Source: Rhodobacteraceae bacterium Araon29
Lineage (GTDB): Bacteria; Pseudomonadota; Alphaproteobacteria; Rhodobacterales; Rhodobacteraceae
DNA length: 64,000 bases
Assembly (NCBI GenBank): GCA_039640505.1
Contig: CP046865.1
Location: 62,001-126,000 of the forward strand
Direction: 5' to 3'
Of this stretch, positions 54,028 to 63,400 are shown one piece after another; the stretch's first letter is position 1, and each line of letters begins with the position of its first letter. The notes under the pieces were generated by a model. The model ran no database searches and was not told where the DNA came from. It worked only from the letters and a program-made list of their open reading frames with translations. The position numbers were made by a program, and so were the translations under genes.

Positions 54028-54089
54028 TTCGAGAGTCGAATTGACATCAATTAATTTTCATGTTTATTTTTCTCGACTGTCGTGAAAAA
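54028..54089 (+). promoter_or_regulatory. xylFHG promoter with two operator-like palindromes
   Basis: TTCGAGAGTCGAA (54028-54040, perfect 5-3-5 palindrome) directly precedes TTGACA (-35, 54041-54046). TATTTT (-10, 54065-54070) follows after 18 bp. A second palindrome, arms TTTTTCTCGAC and GTCGTGAAAAA with one central base (54067-54089), overlaps the -10. Both share the core CGAnAGTCGA on one strand. This fits repression by the adjacent ROK protein. Confidence 0.65.
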
Positions 54090-54149
54090 TGACGGTTTTT
54101 CCAACATCGATCACTCAGATCGTTGTTTTTCGTTTTGTGGGAGGATCAC

Positions 54150-55181
54150 ATGAATAAATTTTTTAGCGTGGCTGCGGCCGCGTCCGTAGCCGTATGTGCC
54201 ATGTCATCAGTAACTTTCGCCGAAGGCAAAGTGATTGGCGTGTCTTGGTCAAACTTTCAAGAAGAGCGTTGGAAAACTGACGAAGCAGCCATGAAGGCCG
54301 CTATCGAAGCCAACGGGGACAAATATATTTCCGCTGATGCTCAGTTGTCTGCTTCAAAGCAGCTGACTGACGTTGAAAGCTTAATCGCCCAAGGCGCAGA
54401 TGCTCTGGTTATCTTGTCCGTTGATAGCGGTTCTGTTGGCGCGGCTGTTGACGCAGCAGCGGCAGAAGGTATCCCTGTTCTTGGTTATGACCGTCTGATC
54501 GAAGACAACCGCGCATTTTACCTGACGTTTGACAACAAAGAAGTTGGTCGGGTTATCGCACGGTCTATCAAGGCAGCTGTTCCAAGCGGTAACTATGCCA
54601 TCATCAAAGGCGACAAGGGCGATCCCAACGCGCATTTCCTGCTGGAAGGCATGATGGATGTGATCGGCGCTGATGTTGAAGCCGGCACAATCAAAATCGT
54701 TGGTGAAGCGTTCACTGACGGCTGGAAGCCAGACAATGCTCAGAAAAACATGGAGCAAATTCTGACAGCCAATGACAACAATGTTGATGCGGTTATGTCC
54801 GAAAATGACGGCATGGCGGGCGGTGCAATCGCTGCGTTGCAAGCACAAGGCATGAACATTCCAGTATCAGGTCAAGATGGCGATCACGCTGCTCTTAACC
54901 GGGTTGCACGCGGAACTCAGAACACTTCAGTTTGGAAAGATGCGCGTCAGCTGGGTGCAGCTGCTGGTGATATCGCTGCTGCATTGGCCGACGGAGTTGC
55001 AATGTCTGCTATCGAAGGTGCGGTTAAATGGTCTGGTGGCGCCAAAGGCGTTGAAATGGATGCTATCTTCTTGGCACCTACACCGATTGATAAAACCAAC
55101 ATCAACATTGTGATTGAAGCTGGCCATATCGCAAAAGCAAAGGTTTGCGAAGGCGCAATGGACGGTGTTAACGGCTGCTAA
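54150..55181 (+). CDS. xylF: Xylose ABC transporter substrate-binding protein
   Basis: Periplasmic sugar-binding protein of the ribose/xylose family, 343 residues. The signal peptide FFSVAAAASVAVCAMSSVTFA is cleaved before EGKVIGVSW. The type I periplasmic fold shows SNFQEERWKTDEAAM, VLGYDRLIEDN and SENDGMAGGAIAALQAQGM with SGQDGDHAALNRV. ATG 54150 has GGGAGGA 7 nt upstream. Followed by a strong intercistronic hairpin and xylH. Xylose specificity follows from the neighbouring xylA and xylB. Confidence 0.9.
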   Translation: MNKFFSVAAAASVAVCAMSSVTFAEGKVIGVSWSNFQEERWKTDEAAMKAAIEANGDKYISADAQLSASKQLTDVESLIAQGADALVILSVDSGSVGAAVDAAAAEGIPVLGYDRLIEDNRAFYLTFDNKEVGRVIARSIKAAVPSGNYAIIKGDKGDPNAHFLLEGMMDVIGADVEAGTIKIVGEAFTDGWKPDNAQKNMEQILTANDNNVDAVMSENDGMAGGAIAALQAQGMNIPVSGQDGDHAALNRVARGTQNTSVWKDARQLGAAAGDIAAALADGVAMSAIEGAVKWSGGAKGVEMDAIFLAPTPIDKTNINIVIEAGHIAKAKVCEGAMDGVNGC

Positions 55182-55199
55182 GCCAACCAACACAATAAG

Positions 55200-55229
55200 G
55201 GCGTGCCGAAACATTGATCTCGGCACGCC
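55200..55229 (+). terminator. Intercistronic hairpin between xylF and xylH
   Basis: Perfect 10-bp stem GGCGTGCCGA/TCGGCACGCC with a 10-nt loop, followed by TGTTTTG. It probably causes partial termination or protects the xylF mRNA, giving more binding protein than permease. Confidence 0.75.
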
Positions 55230-55287
55230 TGTTTTGTAATGATAACTGCCTGAGACATTTATATTTTCTCTTAGGGTGGAGAACGAC

Positions 55288-56610
55288 GTGACAGAAGAGA
55301 ACCCGCAGCACGGTGCTGCAAAAGTGGAAAATGAAGGGGCCTTTGTTCGGTTCCTCCGCGCCACAGAAATTGATGCCCGACTTTTAGGAATGATCGCCGC
55401 CTTGGTCCTGATTTGGGTCGGATTTCATGTTTATGGCCAAATGGTCAATGGTTTTGGGGCTTTCCTAACACCTAGAAACCTTTGGAACCTTTCGGTACAA
55501 ACAGCATCAATTGGTGTGATGGCCACGGGTATGGTGTTGGTCATTGTGACCCGTCACATTGACTTATCTGTCGGTTCGATCCTCGGTTTTACAGCGATGG
55601 CAATGGCCATCATTCAGGTTTGGATACTCCCTCAGTTTCTTGGTCTTGGGCATCCGTTGATTTGGGTCATAACGGTTATCCTTGGTCTTATTATCGGCAC
55701 CGCCATTGGCGCTTTTCATGGCTACTTGGTTGCTTACCTTAGTATACCAGCCTTCATTGTGACTTTGGGCGGCTTGCTAGTCTGGCGTGGTGCTGCATTT
55801 CTTTTGGCGCGCGGCGAAACAATTTCACCGGTTGATGCGACCTTCAAATACCTTGGCGGCGGACCTTATGGTTCTATCGGTGCCACTGGAAGTTGGATTG
55901 TAGGCTTACTGGGATGTATCGCAGCCATCGTGATGATCTTTTCTGGCCGCGCCCAACGCAAGCGGTTTCGCTTTCCTTTACGCCCGGTTTGGGCCGAGGT
56001 ATTTTTGGGTATCGTGTCCTGCGGTGGCATTATCGCTTTTGTCCTATTGGTCAACTCTTACCCGTGGCCCAAAGGCATCGTGAAGCAATATGTCAAAGCG
56101 AATAATATCGATACTCCGGTTGGTGAAATTTTCATCAGCCATGGCTTTGCCATTCCGGTTCTGATTTTAATCGCAGTTGGTGTCGCCATGACGTTTTTGA
56201 CCACGCGCACCCGATTTGGCCGCTATGTCTTTGCCATTGGGGGCAATCCCGAGGCTGCCAATTTGGCAGGCATCAACACCCGCTGGGTCACAGTAAAGAT
56301 TTTTGCTCTTATGGGCATGCTATGCGCGCTATCTGCTGTGATCTCTTCTGCGCGGCTTAACTCTGCAACCAACAATCTGGGCACTTTAGACGAGCTATAC
56401 GTCATTGCAGCCGCTGTGATCGGGGGAACATCCTTTGCTGGCGGTATCGGAACGATCTATGGCGCTATTCTTGGCGCTCTCGTAATGCAAAGCCTTCAAA
56501 CTGGTATGGTTTTGATCGGCTTTGATGCCGCCATTCAACAAATCGTGGTGGGCACCGTTCTGGTGGTCGCCGTTTGGATCGACACCGTTTACCGGCGCCG
56601 CGCCAAATAA
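55288..56610 (+). CDS. xylH: Xylose ABC transporter permease
   Basis: Membrane permease of about 440 residues with some 12 hydrophobic segments. It has the BPD-type loop in the C-terminal half ([22 protein letters not shown] with [22 protein letters not shown]) and [20 protein letters not shown], diagnostic of the sugar ABC (RbsC/XylH) family. GTG 55288 is preferred because GGTGGAG lies 6-8 nt before it; GTG 55276 is an alternative. Co-transcribed with xylG. Confidence 0.92.
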   Translation: MTEENPQHGAAKVENEGAFVRFLRATEIDARLLGMIAALVLIWVGFHVYGQMVNGFGAFLTPRNLWNLSVQTASIGVMATGMVLVIVTRHIDLSVGSILGFTAMAMAIIQVWILPQFLGLGHPLIWVITVILGLIIGTAIGAFHGYLVAYLSIPAFIVTLGGLLVWRGAAFLLARGETISPVDATFKYLGGGPYGSIGATGSWIVGLLGCIAAIVMIFSGRAQRKRFRFPLRPVWAEVFLGIVSCGGIIAFVLLVNSYPWPKGIVKQYVKANNIDTPVGEIFISHGFAIPVLILIAVGVAMTFLTTRTRFGRYVFAIGGNPEAANLAGINTRWVTVKIFALMGMLCALSAVISSARLNSATNNLGTLDELYVIAAAVIGGTSFAGGIGTIYGAILGALVMQSLQTGMVLIGFDAAIQQIVVGTVLVVAVWIDTVYRRRAK

Positions 56611-56621
56611 GGAGTGAAAAG

Positions 56622-57413
56622 ATGAGTTCTGAAAAATCAGGCACACCGCTCGTTCAAATCAAAGATCTGTCTATTGCCTTTGGTGGCATCAAGGCCGTCG
56701 ACAAAGCATCTGTTGATCTTCACCCAGGTGAAGTGGTGGCCATTTTGGGCCACAACGGAGCCGGAAAATCCACCCTTATCAAAGTTCTGTCTGGGGCATA
56801 CAAACGTGATGAAGGCCAGATTTTTGTGAACGGCGAAGAGGCTCATATTAATAATCCGCGTGATGCTAAAAAATACGGTATTGAAACCATTTACCAAACA
56901 CTTGCGGTTGCTGATAATGTAGATGCTGCGGCCAACTTGTATCTTGGTCGCGAAATACTGACCAACTATGGCACCCTTGACGATGCTGCAATGGAATCCG
57001 AAGCCCGCAAGGTTATGGGGCGTTTGAACCCAAACTTTCAGCGCTTTAAAGAACCCGTGAGCAAATTATCGGGCGGGCAACGCCAGTCCGTCGCAATTGC
57101 GCGAGCGATACTGTTCAATGCGCGCATTTTAATCATGGACGAGCCAACTGCTGCTTTAGGCCCGCAAGAAACTGATCAGGTTAGCGATTTAATCCAACAG
57201 CTCAAACAAGAAGGCATAGGAATATTCCTGATTAGTCATGATATTCACGATGTGTTTGATCTTGCTGACCGAGTGGCCGTTATGAAAAACGGGCAAATGG
57301 TTGGCTATGCCAAAACCGAAGACGTGACCAAAGATGAAGTTTTGGGAATGATTATCATGGGAAAATGTCCCGCCGGCGCAACACCGGGGCCGGGGGCTAT
57401 GCAGGAAAGCTAG
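56622..57413 (+). CDS. xylG: Xylose ABC transporter ATPase (single domain)
   Basis: ATP-hydrolysing subunit of 263 residues. Walker [15 protein letters not shown], signature [15 protein letters not shown], Walker [14 protein letters not shown] and switch His [10 protein letters not shown] are intact. Unlike E. coli XylG, which has two fused ATPase domains, this is a single domain (FrcA-type). ATG 56622 with GGAG upstream. Closes the importer unit; the exported FG-GAP protein gene starts 85 bp later. Confidence 0.92.
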   Translation: MSSEKSGTPLVQIKDLSIAFGGIKAVDKASVDLHPGEVVAILGHNGAGKSTLIKVLSGAYKRDEGQIFVNGEEAHINNPRDAKKYGIETIYQTLAVADNVDAAANLYLGREILTNYGTLDDAAMESEARKVMGRLNPNFQRFKEPVSKLSGGQRQSVAIARAILFNARILIMDEPTAALGPQETDQVSDLIQQLKQEGIGIFLISHDIHDVFDLADRVAVMKNGQMVGYAKTEDVTKDEVLGMIIMGKCPAGATPGPGAMQES

Positions 57414-57498
57414 CAGACATGAATGGGATCGGTTTGCCAAGTTAAATTGCGCCTATGGCCTTGCCCCGGCAAGTGGCGGAAAAGGAAAAGGCACTGGC

Positions 57499-59085
57499 AT
57501 GTCCATTGATTATAAAAACATAGGGTTTATTGCCGGTATTGCAATATGCGCTCTTTCGGCGACCACAGCACCGGTTGGCGCAGCCCAAACCCATCCTAGT
57601 TTCGCCCCCGTTGTGATGCCGCCCCATGTCTATGATGGCGGGTGGGAGTTTTTCGTCGGTGGAGGGATGGCAGTTTTTGACTGCGATCAAGATGGTCTTC
57701 CCGATATTTTTATTGCGGGCGGCGAAGCGCCATCGGCGTTTTTGCGTAACCGCTCACAGCGTGGCGGCGAGATAAAATTCACCAAACAAACACCCCAAGA
57801 GCTTTCTTTGGATAATGTGACCGGCGCCTATCCTTTGGACATTGATGGTGATGGGCTTTTGGACTTGGCCGTTTTGCGTGTGGGTGCCAATATGATCTTT
57901 AAGGGCGCTGAAAACTGCCAATTTTCTCCTCTTACAGGTTTCAACGATGATTATGTTTCCGGATGGACAACGTCTTTTTCCGCAACATGGGAAACAGGAC
58001 AGTCTTTGCCAACTTTGGCATTTGGCAACTATGTCGACCGAAACCATCCTGAAGGTCCCTTTGGAACCTGCGATAAAAACTTTCTCTATCGACCGTATGG
58101 CGATGTTTATACAGAAGCTTCTGCGCTTGATCCGGGCTATTGTCCACTTTCGATGCTGTTTACGGACTGGGGCCGTCACGGGCGCGCCGATCTAAGGATT
58201 AGCAATGACCGGCATTATTATCTTCAGGCCGGTGAAGAACAAATGTGGAAGATGATAGGCGAGCCTCAACTCTACTCTGCCGAAGAAGGATGGCAAACCC
58301 ACAAGCTATGGGGCATGGGAATTGCGTCCCGTGATATTACGGGTGATGGTTTCCCTGAGGTCTATCTCACCTCGATGGGCGATCAACGGCTTCAGCTTTT
58401 AGACAAAGATCAAGATGGGCCATTTTACCGTGATGCAACCTACAGCCGCGGCACCACAGCCCACCGCCCCTATACAGGCGGTGATGGACGCCCATCAACA
58501 GGTTGGCACGTGGATTTTGGTGATGTGCAAAATGATGGACTGGACGATATTTTTGTTACTAAAGGCAACGTGCAGCAAATGCCGGGTAGCGCTATGGATG
58601 ACCCGAATAACCTAATGATGCAACAGCTTGATGGCACGTTTCAGGAAGTCGGAAACAGCGCAGGAATAGCCTCCATGCACCGCAGTCGTGGCGGTGCTAT
58701 GGTGGACTTTAATCTAGATGGTCTTTTGGACATTGCGGTTGTCAATCGACAGGCAGATTTTGAGGTCTATCAAAATGTTACCGTCAAAACAGGCAACTGG
58801 GTTGCAATAAAGCTTCAACAAGAACGCCCAAACCGCGACGCTATCGGCGCCTGGATTGAACTTATGGTCGGATCGCAAAAGGTTTCTCGTGAACTGACTG
58901 TCGGGGGCGGTCATGCCGGAGGAAAAATAGGACCGGAACATTTTGGGCTCGGATCCTTTGAAACGGCAAAAATGCGGGTCATTTGGCCTGATCAAACCCA
59001 CTCAAACTGGGTTGAAGTAAAGGCAGGTTCAACCGTTCTGGCCCTCAGAAACGGGCTAGAAGGCCTTACCTTTACGGATTATTGA
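57499..59085 (+). CDS. Exported FG-GAP/VCBS repeat protein with UnbV/ASPIC domain (CRTAC1 family)
   Basis: Secreted protein of 528 residues. N-terminal signal (IGFIAGIAICALSATTAPVG). Calcium-binding beta-propeller repeats are visible as DCDQDGLPDIFIAGG, DIDGDGLLDLAVLR, DITGDGFPEVYLTS, DVQNDGLDDIFV and DFNLDGLLDIAVVN. The C-terminal ASPIC/UnbV domain runs from about 425 (NRDAIGAWIEL, GGGHAGGKIGPEHFGLG, VIWPDQTHSNWVEV). Its function is unknown. It overlaps the convergent cytochrome gene by 7 nt and lies inside the xylose locus. Confidence 0.88.
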   Translation: MSIDYKNIGFIAGIAICALSATTAPVGAAQTHPSFAPVVMPPHVYDGGWEFFVGGGMAVFDCDQDGLPDIFIAGGEAPSAFLRNRSQRGGEIKFTKQTPQELSLDNVTGAYPLDIDGDGLLDLAVLRVGANMIFKGAENCQFSPLTGFNDDYVSGWTTSFSATWETGQSLPTLAFGNYVDRNHPEGPFGTCDKNFLYRPYGDVYTEASALDPGYCPLSMLFTDWGRHGRADLRISNDRHYYLQAGEEQMWKMIGEPQLYSAEEGWQTHKLWGMGIASRDITGDGFPEVYLTSMGDQRLQLLDKDQDGPFYRDATYSRGTTAHRPYTGGDGRPSTGWHVDFGDVQNDGLDDIFVTKGNVQQMPGSAMDDPNNLMMQQLDGTFQEVGNSAGIASMHRSRGGAMVDFNLDGLLDIAVVNRQADFEVYQNVTVKTGNWVAIKLQQERPNRDAIGAWIELMVGSQKVSRELTVGGGHAGGKIGPEHFGLGSFETAKMRVIWPDQTHSNWVEVKAGSTVLALRNGLEGLTFTDY

Positions 59086-60389
59086 TCCATGGGCAGTCCG
59101 CTTGGCACCTGCTTTGGTACGCCAAGCCGACCCGTGAGGCTATCCTTATCCGAGAGCGTTTCTAGAAATGCTATGATCTGATCTACTTCTGACGGAGCAA
59201 GCTTTAAGGGCTGCAATTCATTTGCGGCTGCAATGGCTGCAAGTTCCTGCGGGTCGGACATCACTCTGAAGTCTTTGCTGTTTGGTAGATCTGGCAAAAT
59301 AAGCTGTGATCTGTCGTAGTTTTGCAAAGCCTTTTGAGGATCAAGGTGATGTTCGATGACAGCTTTCAACGTCGCATAGGCGCCAGAATGCCCATAGGGC
59401 GCGGTTTCGGCAACATTGCGCAAAGACGGAGTGCGGAACTTATAGGCGTCTTCGGGATTGCCAGTCACGCGCATCCTGCCTTCATCGCGGGCATGGCTTT
59501 CGAAACGGGCAGCTTTGCCCGGGCCAATCTGCGGCATTGCAATGGCATGAAAGCCATGGTCGGTTTGAAACTGTCCCGCATGGCAGGTGCTGCATTCGGC
59601 TTTGCCATAAAACAGCTCCATCCCTGCTTGTGAATCAAGCGGCAAGGCTGTGCCCTCGCGGAGATAAAGGTCAAACAGGCTTTTATCTGCGCGCCATTCA
59701 AAGGCGATAAACTCTGCGATTACATCCGAAATATCGGTGAAAGTAACTTTGTGTCCCACGCCATGGATATTTTCAAACGCCTTATTGTATTCTGGGATCG
59801 CAGAAACCCGCACAGAGATTATTGACCATGCACCGCCATCATAGGTTAAAAACCCACGGCGGACGGCCTGAGCTACTTCATTTTCACTGTAGTGACCGGC
59901 CATTTCATCCGGTGACAGCACTGGAAACATGGATTGAGCCGATAGAACCGATGCAAAACCTTCAACCATTTCGCGCCCCAAAGGGGTTCGAATCCCCGAA
60001 GGCCTTGTTGGATCAGCCTCTAAGCGACCGTCATGAAACATTGTGTCAAATTCGACAGCACCAAGGTTAAAAAGCCCCGGTGAGTGTCTTGGAACACGCT
60101 GCTCAGGAAGGTTGCTTGGATCAATTTTCCGGTCTGGTCCAAGACCATGTGCGCCATCGCCCAAGCCCAAAGAAAGACCATCAGATGTGGCGTGCTTTGG
60201 GTGGTGGCAGGTGGCGCAGGCCACGGATTTGTTCCCGCTTAGGATTGGATCATAAAACAAAAGCTGCCCAAGCTGCACTTGATCCATATCGAGCGGCGCA
60301 TAAACAGCGTCTGCCTGTGGCAAAGATTGGGCAAAAGCCACTTTGGATCCAATTAAAAGGACAAAAGCAACCCGCAATATTTTTAACAT
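59079..60389 (-). CDS. Dihaem cytochrome c peroxidase/MauG-like protein
   Basis: Periplasmic dihaem protein of 436 residues with a signal peptide (ILRVAFVLLIGSKVAFAQ). Haem motifs are CATCH near residue 58 and CSTCH near residue 268. The segment YGKAECSTCHAGQFQTDHGF and KFRTPSLRNVAETAPYGHSGAYATLKAVIEHH are typical of the CCP/MauG family. Peroxidase against H2O2 or MauG-like protein modification are both possible. Convergent with the FG-GAP gene; xylA is upstream on the same strand with 64 bp between. Confidence 0.9.
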   Translation of the reverse strand: MLKILRVAFVLLIGSKVAFAQSLPQADAVYAPLDMDQVQLGQLLFYDPILSGNKSVACATCHHPKHATSDGLSLGLGDGAHGLGPDRKIDPSNLPEQRVPRHSPGLFNLGAVEFDTMFHDGRLEADPTRPSGIRTPLGREMVEGFASVLSAQSMFPVLSPDEMAGHYSENEVAQAVRRGFLTYDGGAWSIISVRVSAIPEYNKAFENIHGVGHKVTFTDISDVIAEFIAFEWRADKSLFDLYLREGTALPLDSQAGMELFYGKAECSTCHAGQFQTDHGFHAIAMPQIGPGKAARFESHARDEGRMRVTGNPEDAYKFRTPSLRNVAETAPYGHSGAYATLKAVIEHHLDPQKALQNYDRSQLILPDLPNSKDFRVMSDPQELAAIAAANELQPLKLAPSEVDQIIAFLETLSDKDSLTGRLGVPKQVPSGLPMDQ

Positions 60390-60453
60390 CTTCTGTCGTT
60401 TTCCCTGTGGCTCTTCACGGTGGTCATGCTGGCTTCAGCGGCACATTTACGCG

Positions 60454-61758
60454 CTATACAAAGCGGTTCACGTAGTTCTCCAAAATCTCTTGTTGGCCAG
60501 AGCGCGGGGATGGGGTGACATCACGGTCAAGCACATCTTTCGCAATACTTGAAAGGTCGCTTTCAAGCATTGCTTGCGCGCCAGTCCCATTCCAGCCTTC
60601 GTATCGTTCGTTAAGTGCTTTCTCTAGGCCACCGTCTTCCAGCATAGCGGCAGCGGCTTTAAGGCCACGTGCACAGATATCCATCCCGCCAATATGGGCC
60701 GCAAGTAAATCCTTTGCATCCAAGGACTGCCGGCGCAATTTGGCGTCAAAGTTCGTCCCGCCAGAGGTAAATCCCCCATCCTGTAAAATGTGATAATAGG
60801 CCAAGGCGACCTCGGGCACATTGTTTGGAAACTGATCTGTGTCCCAACCCGATTGATAATCATTACGGTTCATATCAATCGACCCCAGAACCCCCAAAGA
60901 TGCGGCGGTTGCAATTTCATGTTCAAATGAATGACCGGCCAAAATTGCATGGCCTTGTTCGATGTTGAGCTTGACCTCTTTTTCAAGCCCGTATTTCTGC
61001 AAGAAACCAAAACAGGTGGCCACATCATAGTCGTATTGATGTTTTGACGGCTCTTGCGGTTTTGGTTCGACCAAAATCTGCCCCTTGAAGCCAATTTTAT
61101 GTTTGTAATCCACAACCATGGATAAGAACCGTCCCATATGATCAAGCTCACGGCCCATATCTGTATTGAGCAAGGTCTCATACCCCTCGCGCCCGCCCCA
61201 TAAGACATAGTTTTCGCCGCCCAGTTTATGGGTGGCATCAAGACAGCTTTTGACTGTGGCGGCGGCAAAGGCAAATACATCGGGATCGGGATTGGTTGAA
61301 GCCCCCGACATCCAGCGGCGATGGGTGAACATATTGGCCGTTCCCCACAGAAGTTTCGTGCCGGTTTGCTGCATTTTTTCACCAAAGTAATCGGTGATTT
61401 CATTCAGTGTGCTCAAGTTGGTTTCAAACCGTCCGGTTTCCGGGCGCACATCCGCATCGTGCCAGCAGAAATAGGGCACATTCAGCCGCTCGAACATTTC
61501 AAACGCCACATCGGCTTTAATCTTGGCGCGCTCCATTGTGTCCTGCGGATGCCAAGGCCGCTCAAAGGTCTGTCCTCCGAAAGGATCGCCGCCCTCCCAA
61601 GCGAAAGAATGCCAGTAGGCAACCGCAAACCTGAGATGGTCTTCAAGCCGTTTGCCAAGCACAAGCTCATCAGGGTTGTAATGATGAAAGGCCATCGGGT
61701 TCCGGCTTTCTGGACCTTCATAGGTGATTTTTTCGATATCTTGGAAAAACTGTGTCAT
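60454..61758 (-). CDS. xylA: Xylose isomerase
   Basis: Converts D-xylose to D-xylulose. The 434-residue protein is the long class II type. Catalytic and metal regions: [12 protein letters not shown] with the catalytic His, [35 protein letters not shown], and [20 protein letters not shown]. Its ATG overlaps the xylB stop by 4 nt, so xylB-xylA are one transcript read from xylB. Confidence 0.96.
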   Translation of the reverse strand: MTQFFQDIEKITYEGPESRNPMAFHHYNPDELVLGKRLEDHLRFAVAYWHSFAWEGGDPFGGQTFERPWHPQDTMERAKIKADVAFEMFERLNVPYFCWHDADVRPETGRFETNLSTLNEITDYFGEKMQQTGTKLLWGTANMFTHRRWMSGASTNPDPDVFAFAAATVKSCLDATHKLGGENYVLWGGREGYETLLNTDMGRELDHMGRFLSMVVDYKHKIGFKGQILVEPKPQEPSKHQYDYDVATCFGFLQKYGLEKEVKLNIEQGHAILAGHSFEHEIATAASLGVLGSIDMNRNDYQSGWDTDQFPNNVPEVALAYYHILQDGGFTSGGTNFDAKLRRQSLDAKDLLAAHIGGMDICARGLKAAAAMLEDGGLEKALNERYEGWNGTGAQAMLESDLSSIAKDVLDRDVTPSPRSGQQEILENYVNRFV

Positions 61759-63206
61759 GGCAGGGCCTTTATTACTGGATAAGCTTTGCGGTAGCGATCG
61801 TATGCAGCGTCATAATCTGCCCTTAAATCCGCACGTGGGCAAATGGTTTTTGCGATTTTTGGCGGTGTCATAATGGCCTCGGGTTGGACGCCTGTCGCCC
61901 CGACAATGGCCAGACGCGCTGCACCGAGCGCCGCGCCAAACTCGCCTTTTTCAGGAACATCAAGGGGCAAATCCAGAACCGTTGCGACCAGTTCGAGCCA
62001 ATAGGGCGATTGTGACCCACCGCCGATTGCAAGCGCTTTGTTTAAAGAAGTTCCGGTTGATTTTAAGGCTTCAAGGCTATCGCGCAGGGCAAAGCTAACC
62101 CCCTCCATCACCGCTTGTGTCAGATCATTTCGTGAAGCACTTATGTCAATATTTAGAAACGCACCACGCACCTTGCTATCATTATGTGGAGTACGCTCGC
62201 CCGATAGATAGGGCAGAAATTGCATTGCATTGGGCCCGCTAATACGATCACCCAGCGCGTTTGACAGCGCTGCCGCATCATCCCCCAAATTACGTGCGAG
62301 CCAATTTAAGCTGTCGGTGGCGGCAAGAATAACGCCCATCTGATACCACTTGCCCGGAACAGCATGACAAAAGGTATGCACAGCGGATGCGGGTAGTGGG
62401 GAATAACTGTCTTTGGCCGCCAAAAGCACACCTGATGTGCCAAGTGACACAAAAGCATCGCCTTCCTTCAATGCGCCCACGCCGCAGGCCGCAACCGCAT
62501 TATCTCCACCGCCGGCCACGACGATAACTTTTTGGGAAACACCCCATTTTTCGGCCAAGTCCGACGTTATAGTGCCGATGGGCTCACAGCCTTCAACCAA
62601 ACGTGGCATCTGATCTTCTCGCATGCCAGAGCGTGATAACAGGTCATCGGACCATCCACGGGCTCCTAAATCGAGCCATGATGTCCCCGCACTATCGGAC
62701 ATATCCGACGCATGTTCACCTGTAAGCCAGAAATTCAGGTAATCTTTGGGCAGCAAGACTTTAGCAATCTGTGCAAAAATCTCCGGCTCATGTTCGGCCA
62801 GCCACATGACCTTTGGCGCTGTGAAGCCGGGAAAGACAATGTTTCCTGAAACAGAGCGAAAGCTGGGTATGGCATCAAGCTGCTGGGCTTCTTTATACGC
62901 TCTTGTGTCATTCCAAAGCATACAAGGCCGCAGCACTTGTCCCGTCTGATCCAGCAGGGTCGCACCGTGCATGTGGCCGGAGACACCAATCGCTTTAAGC
63001 TCTGAAAATGCAGCTGGAACCTGCGCGCGCAGAGTTTCGACGGCCCTATCACAGGCCACTGTCCAATCTAATGGGTCTTGTTCGCTCCAACCTGCGTTTG
63101 GATGCTGAACAGAATAGGATGCTTCGGAAGTTCCGATAATTGCACCTTGATCGTCCACCAGTAATGCACGCAGACCCGAGGTTCCCAGATCTAGTCCTAA
63201 ATACAT
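61755..63206 (-). CDS. xylB: Xylulokinase
   Basis: FGGY-family kinase making D-xylulose 5-phosphate, 483 residues. N-terminal [19 protein letters not shown]/substrate region [41 protein letters not shown] and the FGGY segment [17 protein letters not shown] fit XylB. The promoter region shared with pepT has a palindrome like the xylF operator. Ribosome site GGAGGAAAG precedes ATG 63206. Confidence 0.95.
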   Translation of the reverse strand: MYLGLDLGTSGLRALLVDDQGAIIGTSEASYSVQHPNAGWSEQDPLDWTVACDRAVETLRAQVPAAFSELKAIGVSGHMHGATLLDQTGQVLRPCMLWNDTRAYKEAQQLDAIPSFRSVSGNIVFPGFTAPKVMWLAEHEPEIFAQIAKVLLPKDYLNFWLTGEHASDMSDSAGTSWLDLGARGWSDDLLSRSGMREDQMPRLVEGCEPIGTITSDLAEKWGVSQKVIVVAGGGDNAVAACGVGALKEGDAFVSLGTSGVLLAAKDSYSPLPASAVHTFCHAVPGKWYQMGVILAATDSLNWLARNLGDDAAALSNALGDRISGPNAMQFLPYLSGERTPHNDSKVRGAFLNIDISASRNDLTQAVMEGVSFALRDSLEALKSTGTSLNKALAIGGGSQSPYWLELVATVLDLPLDVPEKGEFGAALGAARLAIVGATGVQPEAIMTPPKIAKTICPRADLRADYDAAYDRYRKAYPVIKALP

Positions 63207-63244
63207 CTTTCCTCCGCTTCACTGCCGGATCATCAGTGTTTTAT

Positions 63245-63257
63245 TTCGAGAGTCAAA
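63245..63257. promoter_or_regulatory. Operator-like sequence upstream of xylB
   Basis: TTCGAGAGTCAAA, one base different from the xylF operator TTCGAGAGTCGAA (54028-54040), 38 bp before the xylB start. Suggests common control of xylBA and xylFHG by the ROK regulator. Confidence 0.6.
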
Positions 63258-63400
63258 TTATTTTTATTTGAGTTTTGTTTTAACCCCAAAAACATAATTA
63301 AATTATTAGCATAGAATGTCGAGCGGCGCCAAATTTTTGCGATGCTATCTTGACTTTTGACGGCATGATCTTCCTTGTAATGAAAAAGTAAAGAGGCGCT

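Noticed and set aside
59976-60005. tRNA-like GGTTCGAATCC segment
   Set aside because: It lies inside the coding sequence of the dihaem peroxidase-like gene, and no acceptor stem or anticodon arm can be built around it.
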